A DNA stretch of 64,000 nucleotides from Desulfarculaceae bacterium (lineage in GTDB: Bacteria > Desulfobacterota > Desulfarculia > Desulfarculales > Desulfarculaceae). Both the position numbers and the translations under genes were made by a program. Location: contig JAIPDO010000001.1 in NCBI GenBank assembly GCA_021737645.1, positions 105,556 through 169,555 of the forward strand. The letters are read 5' to 3'. Positions 1 to 7,122 of this stretch are shown here, piece after piece. The notes beneath the pieces were generated by a model. It was not told where the DNA came from. It was given only the letters and a program-made list of their open reading frames with translations, and did no database searches. Each line of letters opens with the position of its first letter. The first letter of the stretch is position 1.

Positions 1-243
1 GGCCCGGCCTTCCAGGGGGCTCATCTTGCTCATGGCCGCGATATCCGCGCCGGCCACGAAAGCCTTGTCCCCGGCGCCGGTGAGGATCACCGCGCCGATG
101 CTGTCGTCGGCCTTGATGGCCGCCATGGCCTGGTCTATCTCGCCGACCACCACCGGGCTCAACGCGTTCATGGCCTTGGGCCGGTTGATGGTGATCACCG
201 CCACCGGGCCGTCGGTCTCAAAAAGTATCGTCTCGTAAGCCAT
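1..243 (-). CDS. Enoyl-CoA hydratase/isomerase, N-terminal 81 codons (cut by window edge)
   Basis: The reverse strand from an ATG at 243 reads MAYETILFETDGPVAVITI and continues with the N-terminal crotonase pattern: INRPKAMNAL followed by an AGADIAAM segment, which is the oxyanion-hole region of the superfamily. The family hydrates trans-2-enoyl-CoA to 3-hydroxyacyl-CoA in beta-oxidation or butyrate-type pathways. The C-terminal two thirds, including the catalytic glutamates, lie outside the window, so isomerase or other crotonase activities cannot be excluded. It is the last visible gene of a minus-strand operon, 38 bp below a thiolase, which fits fatty-acid or butyryl-CoA metabolism. Confidence 0.85.
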   Translation of the reverse strand, partial: MAYETILFETDGPVAVITINRPKAMNALSPVVVGEIDQAMAAIKADDSIGAVILTGAGDKAFVAGADIAAMSKMSPLEGRA

Positions 244-281
244 TTTCCCTATCCTCCAAATCCCCAACCGGAGATGAAATT

Positions 282-1460
282 TTAACGCTCAAGCACCAAC
301 GCCGCACCTTGACCGCCGCCGATGCACAGGGTGGCCAGGCCCAACTTGGAGTCGCGCTTCATCATTTCGTACAGCAAGGTCACCAGGATGCGGCAGCCGG
401 AAGCGCCGATGGGATGGCCCAAGGCGATGGCTCCACCGTTTACGTTTACGATGTCAGGGTTGAAGCCCAACTCTTTGGTGACCGCCAGGGCCTGGGTGGC
501 GAAGGCCTCGTTGGCCTCGATGAGCTCCAGGTCTTCCACTTTGCCGTCGTATTTGGCCAAAGCGGCCTTGGTGGCGGCGATGGGGCCGATGCCCATATAG
601 GCCGGGTCCACGCCGCCCCAACCGTAGCTCTTGATGGTGGCCAGGACGTTGAGGCCCATCTCCTGGGCGGTCTCCTTGCTGGTCACCAGCACGCAGGCCG
701 CGCCGTCGTTGATGCCCGAGGCGTTGCCCGCGGTCACGGTGCCGTCTTTCTTAAAGGCGGGGCGCAGCTTGGCCATGGCCTCCATGGTGGCGCCGAAGCG
801 GGGATGCTCATCGGTGTCGGCCACCTTGGGGTCGCCCTTGCGCTGAGGAATCAATACCGGCACGATCTCGTCCTTGAAACGCCCGGAGGTGATGGCCGCC
901 TCGGCCCGCAGCTGACTGGTAACCGCCAGCTCGTCCTGGTCCTGGCGGGAGATGTCGAACTTTTCGGCCACGTTCTCGGCGGTGATGCCCATGTGGTAGT
1001 TGTTAAAGATGTCCCACAGGCCGTCGCGGATCATGGAGTCAACCAGCTTGCCGTCGCCCATGCGCAGGCCCCAACGGGCTTTGGAAACGAGGTAGGGGGC
1101 GTCGGTCATGTTCTCGGTGCCACCGGCCAGAACCATGCGGCTGTCTCCGCATTTGACGGCCTGGGCGGCCAGCATCACGCTCTTGAGGCCCGAGGCGCAC
1201 ACCTTGTTGATGGTGAAAGCGTTGGACTCCACGGGCATGCCCGCGTGCACCTGCACCTGACGGGCCACGTTCTGGCCCAGGCCCGCGCCCAGCACGTTGC
1301 CCAGAATGACCTCATCCACCTGGCTGGGGTCCACACCGGCCCGCTCCATGGTTGCCTTGGCCGCGGTAACGCCCAAGTCCACCGGCGAAACGCCGGTGTA
1401 CATGCCGCCGAATTTGCCAACCGCTGTCCGAGCCGCGCCTACGATAACCGCTTCCGTCAT
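282..1460 (-). CDS. Acetyl-CoA C-acyltransferase (thiolase), copy 1
   Basis: A 392-residue protein, the usual length for biosynthetic or degradative thiolases. The nucleophilic cysteine lies in [10 protein letters not shown] (about residue 88). The NEAF asparagine, the GHPIGASG histidine and the C-terminal CIGGGQG cysteine complete the known thiolase active site. It should condense two acetyl-CoA to acetoacetyl-CoA or cleave 3-ketoacyl-CoA; the sequence does not say which direction. It lies between a second thiolase and an enoyl-CoA hydratase on the same strand, with gaps of 60 and 38 bp, so co-transcription is likely. Confidence 0.93.
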   Translation of the reverse strand: MTEAVIVGAARTAVGKFGGMYTGVSPVDLGVTAAKATMERAGVDPSQVDEVILGNVLGAGLGQNVARQVQVHAGMPVESNAFTINKVCASGLKSVMLAAQAVKCGDSRMVLAGGTENMTDAPYLVSKARWGLRMGDGKLVDSMIRDGLWDIFNNYHMGITAENVAEKFDISRQDQDELAVTSQLRAEAAITSGRFKDEIVPVLIPQRKGDPKVADTDEHPRFGATMEAMAKLRPAFKKDGTVTAGNASGINDGAACVLVTSKETAQEMGLNVLATIKSYGWGGVDPAYMGIGPIAATKAALAKYDGKVEDLELIEANEAFATQALAVTKELGFNPDIVNVNGGAIALGHPIGASGCRILVTLLYEMMKRDSKLGLATLCIGGGQGAALVLER

Positions 1461-1520
1461 GTCAAACTCCTTGTGTTGCAGCGAAATGCTTATGTAAAAC
1501 TCTGGCCCGCGAGGGCTTTT

Positions 1521-2699
1521 CTATAAATTATCCACAATCAAACTTACCGCCTCGCCGCCGCCCAGGCACAGGCTGGCCATACCGTTGGCCGCGCCCACGT
1601 CCTTCATGGCGTAGATCAAGGTGGTGAGGACTCGGGCGCCCGAGGCCCCGATGGGGTGGCCGATGGATAGGCCACCGCCATAAATGTTGATGCGCTCGGG
1701 GTCCAGGCCCAGAGTGCGCTGCACCGCCACCGAGGAGGAGGCAAAGGCCTCGTTGACCTCCATCAGCTCGATGTCCTTGGGGTCCAGGCCCTGCTTGGCC
1801 GCCACCTTGGGGATGGAATATATGGGCGCCACCAAGACGTACTTGGGGTCTATGCCCGCCGCGCGCTGGGCTCCCACCCGCACCATGGGGTTGATGCCCA
1901 ACTCCTTGGCCTTGTCCGCGCTCATGACCACCACCGCCGCCGCGCCGTCGTTGAGGCTGGAGGCGTTGCCCGCGGTCACCGAGCCGTCTTTTTTGAACAC
2001 GGCCCTAAGAGAGCCCAGCTTGCCCAGGTCCGGTGCCATGAGCCCCTCATCGCGGGCCACCACCTTGGGGTCGCCCTTGCGCTGGGGGATCTCCACCGGC
2101 ATTATCTGGCTGTCGAAGCGGCCCTGGTCCGCCGCCTCGAGGCTCTTGGTGTAGCTGTCAAAAGCAAACTGGTCCTGGTCGGCCCGGCTGATGCCGTATT
2201 TTTCGGCGCACAGCTCGGCGCTCATGCCCATGTGGAAGTCGTTGATGTGGTCCCACAGGCCGTCGTGCACCATGGAGTCCACCACTTTGCCGTCGCCCAT
2301 GCGGTACCCGGTGCGGGCCTTGGGCAGCAGGTATGGCGCGTTTGACATGCTCTCCATGCCTCCGGCCACCACGATGTCCGCGTCGCCGCAGGCCACCGCC
2401 TGGGCGGCCAGCATCACCGCCTTGAGTCCCGAGCCGCACACCTTGTTCACGGTGATGCAGCCCACCTCAAAAGGAAGCCCCGCCTTGAGCGCCGCCTGGC
2501 GGGCCGGGTTTTGCCCCAGACCGGCCGGCAGCACGCAGCCCATGATGCACTCGTCCACCTGGGCCCCTTGCAGGCCGGAGCGGGTCATGGCCTCGTTGAT
2601 GATCTTGGCGCCAAGATCGGTGGCGCTAAGGCTGGACAAACCGCCCAGATAAGCTCCAACCGCGGTGCGCACCGCACTGGTGATTACTACCTCTCGCAT
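1521..2699 (-). CDS. Acetyl-CoA C-acyltransferase (thiolase), copy 2, divergent
   Basis: A second 392-residue thiolase directly upstream of copy 1. The catalytic cysteine (NKVCGSGLKA), [12 protein letters not shown] and C-terminal cysteine (SLCLGGGEA) are all present, so it should be active. Two usually conserved stretches differ from copy 1. The [12 protein letters not shown] region reads NIYGGGLSIGHP, and the final GGGQG reads GGGEA. The pair is therefore an old duplication or two independently acquired thiolases, perhaps with different chain-length preference. That last point is inference. The ATG start at 2699 follows the WYL regulator by 85 bp. Confidence 0.92.
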   Translation of the reverse strand: MREVVITSAVRTAVGAYLGGLSSLSATDLGAKIINEAMTRSGLQGAQVDECIMGCVLPAGLGQNPARQAALKAGLPFEVGCITVNKVCGSGLKAVMLAAQAVACGDADIVVAGGMESMSNAPYLLPKARTGYRMGDGKVVDSMVHDGLWDHINDFHMGMSAELCAEKYGISRADQDQFAFDSYTKSLEAADQGRFDSQIMPVEIPQRKGDPKVVARDEGLMAPDLGKLGSLRAVFKKDGSVTAGNASSLNDGAAAVVVMSADKAKELGINPMVRVGAQRAAGIDPKYVLVAPIYSIPKVAAKQGLDPKDIELMEVNEAFASSSVAVQRTLGLDPERINIYGGGLSIGHPIGASGARVLTTLIYAMKDVGAANGMASLCLGGGEAVSLIVDNL

Positions 2700-2784
2700 G
2701 AATCCCCTCCCCGGCTCCGGGTCTCCCCCGGCCGCCGGCGGGCGTTTTACCGGCCCAGGCTATGAACTCGCCGCCAGTTCCCTC

Positions 2785-3429
2785 TCACTGACGCCGGGTT
2801 TTGAATATGGGCGTAGCGATAACCCGGCGAACCCGGGAAAGGGCCACCAGGCCCGACTCGCCCAATTTATCCCCGCTTGCTTCCAAAAACAGAAAACCCT
2901 CCCGCAGATAAATCTGTTGGGGCTCCACGGTCATGCGCTCTTCACCCTGGCCCTGGTCCACCACCAGCACCACCTGCCACTCCCCGGCGATGGCGTCTTC
3001 CAGGGCGCTGAGCACCTGGGGGTCGCAACCGAAGCCGTCGGACACCACCACCCCGTCCACCGCCTCGGCGAACCAGGGGCGCACCTTGGGAGGCAGCTGG
3101 CCCACCAGGGTGCGCAACCCGGTGAGGGCCCCCATGGCCAGGGAATAGTCGCTCAGGCGGGTCAGCTCGCGCACCGCCAGGATCAAAGCGAACAACTCGG
3201 CAAGGCTAAGGCCGTTGACGTTAAAGGTCAACTCTTTGTCCAGGACAAAGCCGCCCCGGCCGCGGGAGTAGTGAAAGCCGAAACCCATGGCCAAAAGCGC
3301 GTCGCGGTCCTTGTAGAACTGGCGGCGGGATATCTGCAGCCGGTCGCACATCCCGTCGGGGTTACGGCGGGGGTGGGCCTTGATGTCGCAGATGATGTCC
3401 ATGAGCCGGGCCAAACGGCGGCTGTTCAT
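2785..3429 (-). CDS. WYL-type HTH transcriptional regulator
   Basis: A 214-residue protein. Residues about 1-55 look like a winged HTH of the DeoR/HTH_11 type (LARLMDIICDIKAHP then CDRLQISRRQFYKDRDAL), followed by a middle region and a C-terminal segment resembling a shortened WYL domain. WYL regulators usually sense a small ligand, often a nucleotide or second messenger. It is the first gene of the minus-strand thiolase/hydratase operon and has its own promoter (3458-3486), so it probably regulates that operon. It is shorter than the usual ~300-residue WYL proteins, and ligand and sign of regulation are unknown. Confidence 0.75.
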   Translation of the reverse strand: MNSRRLARLMDIICDIKAHPRRNPDGMCDRLQISRRQFYKDRDALLAMGFGFHYSRGRGGFVLDKELTFNVNGLSLAELFALILAVRELTRLSDYSLAMGALTGLRTLVGQLPPKVRPWFAEAVDGVVVSDGFGCDPQVLSALEDAIAGEWQVVLVVDQGQGEERMTVEPQQIYLREGFLFLEASGDKLGESGLVALSRVRRVIATPIFKTRRQ

Positions 3430-3457
3430 GCAATTCCTTTCGCGCCTGATCCATCTC

Positions 3458-3486
3458 TACATAGCCAAGAACACATAATAAGTCAA
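3458..3486 (-). promoter_or_regulatory. Sigma70-type promoter for the WYL/thiolase operon
   Basis: On the minus strand TTGACT (3486-3481) and TATGTA (3463-3458) are separated by 17 bp. The site lies in one of the few AT-rich stretches here and ends about 29 bp from the WYL start codon, which is preceded by an AAAGGAA ribosome-binding site. The -35 is strong and the -10 is only fair. Confidence 0.5.
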
Positions 3487-3556
3487 GAAAACGCCGATTG
3501 AACATCGCCGCCAAAAATCGCGCCATGGCTCAGGCGGACCCGGCTTGGCCCTTTCG

Positions 3557-3585
3557 TTGACACCGGCTCCCGGCTGGTCTATAAG
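3557..3585 (+). promoter_or_regulatory. Strong sigma70-type promoter for the UPF0280-to-amidase block
   Basis: TTGACA (3557-3562), 17 bp spacer, TATAAG (3580-3585). Transcription would begin near 3592. This makes a TTG start at 3601 nearly leaderless and favours the GTG at 3631 for the next gene. The 171-bp gap between the divergent start codons (3430-3600) holds only this promoter and the opposing one. Confidence 0.65.
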
Positions 3586-3630
3586 CAAAAAGCCGCCTGC
3601 TTGGCACCGCGGGCGCTGAAGGTGGTGGTA

Positions 3631-4380
3631 GTGAGCCTTTTTCAAGAAAGACGATACCGGCTTAAGTGCCGGGGACGCGGGCTGGTTTCGGTTACCGCCA
3701 AGGTCAAGGAAACCGACCTGTGGATCACCGCGCACGGGGATCTGAAGCAGGAGGCGGTGGAGTCCATCCTGCGCCACCGGCGCGGCCTGGAGAAATACGC
3801 CAGCCTGCACCCGCAATTTCTCACCTCGCTCAGCCCCCTTGCCCCGGACCCCTGGGCCCCGCCTCTGGTGCGGGCCATGCTGGCCGCCGGAAACGCGGCG
3901 GGCACCGGGCCCATGGCCGCGGTGGCCGGCGCCCTGGCCCAGGCGGTGGGCATAGACCTCTCTCCCCTGACCGGGGGCGAGGTGATGGTGGAAAATGGGG
4001 GGGACCTGTACCTGGAATCCCCCCGGGAGGTGACCGTGGGCCTGGAGGCGGGCGACTCGCCCATTTCCGGGCGACTGGGCATCAGCATAGCCCCGGAGTC
4101 CACTCCCCTGTGCCTGGGCACCAGCTCGGGCACGGTGGGGCACTCGCTGTCCCTGGGCCGGGCCGACGCGGCCACGGTCAAGGCCGTGGACGGGGCCCTG
4201 GCCGATGCGGTGGCCACCGCCCTGGGCAACCGGGTCAAGAGCGCCGGTGACTTGCAAGATGCCCTGGGCTGGGTGAGCGAAGTGCCCGGCGTGCTGGGGG
4301 CGCTGATCGTGGTGGGCCGCAAACTGGCAGCCTGGGGAGACATGGAATTGGTGCCTTTGGAACAGGGAGGGCAAGGATGA
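3631..4380 (+). CDS. UPF0280 family protein (ApbE-like fold, function unknown)
   Basis: About 249 residues from the GTG at 3631, which has AAGGTGG five bases upstream. An in-frame TTG at 3601 lacks a ribosome site. The start reads MSLFQERRYRLKCRGRGLVS and then KVKETDLWI, the typical opening of UPF0280 proteins. Later GGEVMVENGGDLYLE and GTSSGTVGHS resemble FAD/FMN-handling motifs of the ApbE superfamily. The biochemical role is not established. The stop overlaps the ATG of the next gene by four bases, so the two are translationally coupled. Confidence 0.8.
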   Translation: MSLFQERRYRLKCRGRGLVSVTAKVKETDLWITAHGDLKQEAVESILRHRRGLEKYASLHPQFLTSLSPLAPDPWAPPLVRAMLAAGNAAGTGPMAAVAGALAQAVGIDLSPLTGGEVMVENGGDLYLESPREVTVGLEAGDSPISGRLGISIAPESTPLCLGTSSGTVGHSLSLGRADAATVKAVDGALADAVATALGNRVKSAGDLQDALGWVSEVPGVLGALIVVGRKLAAWGDMELVPLEQGGQG

Positions 4381-4853
4381 TACGCATCGGCGTGATCTCC
4401 GACACCCATTTGAGCGATTTCGACCAAGGGCTGGCCGACAAGGCGGCCGAGGCCTTCGCCGGGGTGGATATTATCCTGCACGCCGGGGACCTCACCAGCC
4501 TTTTGGTGCTCGATGCCCTTGACGCCCCCGAAGTGCTGGCCGTGGCCGGCAACATGGACGGCCCCACGGTTCGGGCCAACCTGCCGGACAAGCGTGTGGT
4601 AAGCGCCGGAGGCTTTAAAATTGGGCTAATCCACGGCTGGGGCTCTCCCATGGGCCTGGCCGGGAGAGTGGCCCGGGAATTCAGCGGAGTGGACGCGGTG
4701 GTGTTTGGTCATTCTCACCGCCCCACTAACTTGGTCAAAGAGGATATACTATTATTTAACCCAGGTTCCTATGCCAAGGGATTCATGGGAAGCGGTACCT
4801 TGGGTATCTTGGAGTTGGACCGCAAGATCACCGGCCGCTTGCTGAAGTTATAG
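4377..4853 (+). CDS. YfcE/MJ0936-type metallophosphoesterase
   Basis: A 158-residue calcineurin-like phosphoesterase. The metal-binding series is visible: GVISDTHLS near the N-terminus, HAGDLTS, GNMDGP, IHGWGS and VFGHSHRPTN. Family members hydrolyse phosphodiesters with two divalent metals and the physiological substrate is usually unknown. Length matches single-domain YfcE proteins. It overlaps UPF0280 by four bases and precedes a HIT nucleotide hydrolase, so a role in nucleotide turnover is plausible but inferred. Confidence 0.88.
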   Translation: MIRIGVISDTHLSDFDQGLADKAAEAFAGVDIILHAGDLTSLLVLDALDAPEVLAVAGNMDGPTVRANLPDKRVVSAGGFKIGLIHGWGSPMGLAGRVAREFSGVDAVVFGHSHRPTNLVKEDILLFNPGSYAKGFMGSGTLGILELDRKITGRLLKL

Positions 4854-4863
4854 GGAGTTGAAT

Positions 4864-5349
4864 ATGGAAAATCTCTGGGCCCCCTGGCGCATGAGTTATA
4901 TTCTGGAAGAAGACAAACCCGAGGGCTGCATATTTTGCATGGCCACCGACGGCCAGGGGGCTGACGGCCTGGTTTTAGGAGTGGGCCGCCTCAGCCTGGT
5001 TATGATGAACAAGTACCCTTACAACAACGGCCATCTTTTGGTGGCCCCCAAACGGCACCTGCCCAACATGGACGATCTGAGCGGCGAGGAAATGGCCGAC
5101 CTGCTGTCCACTGTGCGCCTGGCCACTCACGCCCTGAAGAAGGTCATGAACCCCGAGGGCTTCAACGTGGGGCTCAACCTGGGCCGGGTGGCCGGGGCGG
5201 GCATCGAAGAGCACATGCATTTTCACGTGGTGCCCCGTTGGGGCGGCGATACCAACTTCATGACTTTATTCGGCGAGGTCAGGGTGATTCCCGAGCACAT
5301 CCAGGCGACCTACGAAAAGCTCAAACCCTTTTTCGCCGACTTGAAATGA
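4864..5349 (+). CDS. HIT family protein, Ap4A-phosphorylase-like
   Basis: 161 residues. The chosen start is ATG 4864, which has AGGGAG six bases upstream; a TTG at 4858 would abut that site. The opening MENLWAPWRMSYI and the GCIFC cysteine pair are typical of the bacterial branch related to diadenosine tetraphosphate phosphorylase. The histidine triad is in EEHMHFHVVPRW near residue 120. The family transfers or hydrolyses nucleotidyl groups through the central histidine. It sits ten bases after the phosphoesterase and eleven before lapA. Confidence 0.9.
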   Translation: MENLWAPWRMSYILEEDKPEGCIFCMATDGQGADGLVLGVGRLSLVMMNKYPYNNGHLLVAPKRHLPNMDDLSGEEMADLLSTVRLATHALKKVMNPEGFNVGLNLGRVAGAGIEEHMHFHVVPRWGGDTNFMTLFGEVRVIPEHIQATYEKLKPFFADLK

Positions 5350-5359
5350 AAGGCTGACC

Positions 5360-5818
5360 ATGGGCTATATCAAGGTGATCGTTCTCTCGGCGGTGGTGGC
5401 TCTGTCCATCATCTTCATGATTCAAAACATCACCCCCCTGAGCCACCCCCTGGGCATCCGACTAAATCTGTTTTTCGTCAACTGGGAATCCACCCCTTAC
5501 CCCACATATTTGGTTATCCTGCTCGCCTTTTTCGTGGGGCTTTTGGCGGCCAGCCTGGTGGGCATCAACGAGCGTTGGCGCCTGCGGCGCCAGGTGAAGG
5601 CCCAAGTCAAAAAAACCGAGGACCTGCGCAAGGAACTGAGCAGCCTGCGCAACCTGCCGGTGACCGGAGAACCGATGGTGGCGGGGACGGCTGATCTGCC
5701 CGGAGATTCTTTCAGCGCAGGCGAAGTCCCCAACGGGGATGAGTCACTCGCCTCCCTGGAAAAGCTGGAGGACGGCCAGGCGGAAAACGGCCAGAGCTCC
5801 GGTAAGGACAAGCGTTAA
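5360..5818 (+). CDS. lapA: LapA-domain inner-membrane protein
   Basis: 152 residues with two hydrophobic segments: residues 3-22 (KVIVLSAVVALSIIFMI) and about 50-68 (TYLVILLAFFVGLLAASLVG). A basic cytosolic stretch and an acidic, low-complexity tail follow. This is the LapA (DUF1049) layout. In Escherichia coli LapA works with LapB to tune LpxC proteolysis and so lipopolysaccharide synthesis. Its immediate neighbour is a lapB homologue, which supports the assignment. The acidic tail is longer than in E. coli LapA. Confidence 0.85.
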   Translation: MGYIKVIVLSAVVALSIIFMIQNITPLSHPLGIRLNLFFVNWESTPYPTYLVILLAFFVGLLAASLVGINERWRLRRQVKAQVKKTEDLRKELSSLRNLPVTGEPMVAGTADLPGDSFSAGEVPNGDESLASLEKLEDGQAENGQSSGKDKR

Positions 5819-5821
5819 GGC

Positions 5822-7036
5822 ATGGACACCATAATACTCAATTGGCAGGGTCACACCCTGACTACGGCCGGGCTCTTGGCCGGGGTGATCCTTTTGTTGG
5901 TGGGCTGGCTGCTGGGCTGGCTCCTGGCTCGCTCCAGCCGGACCGGAGAGACGGCGTCGGCCAAGAACAAGGCCCAGGGACGCAGCGCCAGCGATGACGC
6001 CTTCATGCGCGGCATCAGCCACCTCATGGCCGATCACACCGACCAAGCCATCGAGGAGTTCACCAAGGCGGTGACCCTGAACTCCGACACGGTGGAGACC
6101 TACGTGGTACTGGGCAATCTTTTCCGGCAAAAGGGCGAGATTGAGCGGGCGGTGCGCATCCGCCAGTCCATCATCGCCCGGCCCAATCTGGACCTCAAGT
6201 CCCACCTCCAGGCGGTGTATGACCTGGGCCTGGACTACAAAAAAGGCGGCCTGTTCAACCGGGCGGCCGAGGCCTTTGACGAGGTGCTCAAAAAAGACCC
6301 CCAACACGTAGAAGCGGCGCGGCAAATCGCCACTCTTTACGAGGAGATGCGCGACTGGGAGTCCGCTTTCGACGCCCGCAAGCGCCTGGACAAGCTGACC
6401 AAGAGCGACAGCCGTCCGGTGCTGGCCCACTACAAGACCGAGCGGGGCAAGGAACTGATGGCTTCGGGCCAACTGGACCGGGCCGAGGACTCTTTTGGCC
6501 AAGCCATAAGCGTGGACAAAAATTGCCTGGACGCCTACCTGCACCTGGGCGACCTGGAGTTGGCCAGGGGGCGGGCCCGCCGCGCCCTGGGCGTGTGGAA
6601 AAAGGCGGTAAAGTTATCGCCTCAGTTCGCCCACCTGGTGATCAACCGGGTGAACTCGGCCGAGGAGGAGTTGGGGAGCAAGGCGGCGGATGGCTTCTAT
6701 GCCGAGATTGATCCGGAAACTGCCGAGGTGCCCACCCTCATGTCCCTGGCCCAGCACTACAGCCAGCACGACGAGAACCAAAAAGCCTTGGAAATTCTGG
6801 ACAAGGCTGTCAATCGCGCCCCGCATCTGCTGGACGTGCACCGCATGCGCGGGCAAGTGCTCTTAAAGGACGGCGACCGGGGACGGGCCCTGGATGCTTA
6901 TGGCGAGTTGCTGTCGGAGATCGAGGGTGACTGGGCCCGCTACCAGTGCGGCCAGTGCGGCTTCGTGTCCCATCAGCTCACCTGGAAATGCCCGCGCTGC
7001 CATCAGTGGGACAGCATGTTCCCCAGGGCACGCTAG
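5822..7036 (+). CDS. lapB: LapB-like TPR protein with C-terminal zinc ribbon
   Basis: 404 residues: one N-terminal transmembrane helix (about residues 12-38), a series of tetratricopeptide repeats (about 60-370), and a C-terminal rubredoxin-like ribbon YQCGQCGF...WKCPRCHQW. This is the architecture of LapB/YciM, which links LpxC to FtsH and controls lipid A synthesis. It begins three bases after lapA. The opening ATG has only a weak AAGG ahead of it, suggesting coupling to lapA translation. Confidence 0.9.
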   Translation: MDTIILNWQGHTLTTAGLLAGVILLLVGWLLGWLLARSSRTGETASAKNKAQGRSASDDAFMRGISHLMADHTDQAIEEFTKAVTLNSDTVETYVVLGNLFRQKGEIERAVRIRQSIIARPNLDLKSHLQAVYDLGLDYKKGGLFNRAAEAFDEVLKKDPQHVEAARQIATLYEEMRDWESAFDARKRLDKLTKSDSRPVLAHYKTERGKELMASGQLDRAEDSFGQAISVDKNCLDAYLHLGDLELARGRARRALGVWKKAVKLSPQFAHLVINRVNSAEEELGSKAADGFYAEIDPETAEVPTLMSLAQHYSQHDENQKALEILDKAVNRAPHLLDVHRMRGQVLLKDGDRGRALDAYGELLSEIEGDWARYQCGQCGFVSHQLTWKCPRCHQWDSMFPRAR

Positions 7037-7122
7037 GGCCTTCTGGCAGTTGGATGGCTTTTCTGCTATGTTAAACGGGAGTTTGGACGACTAAACCCCA
7101 AGGGAGTGGTTCCCCGCCAACC

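Noticed and set aside
309..1526. 405-codon plus-strand frame opposite thiolase copy 1
   Set aside because: The minus strand encodes a full thiolase; the plus frame has no domain pattern.
3601..3630. TTG 3601 as start of UPF0280
   Set aside because: It lies within about ten bases of the predicted transcription start and has no ribosome site; GTG 3631 has AAGGTGG and matches the family N-terminus.
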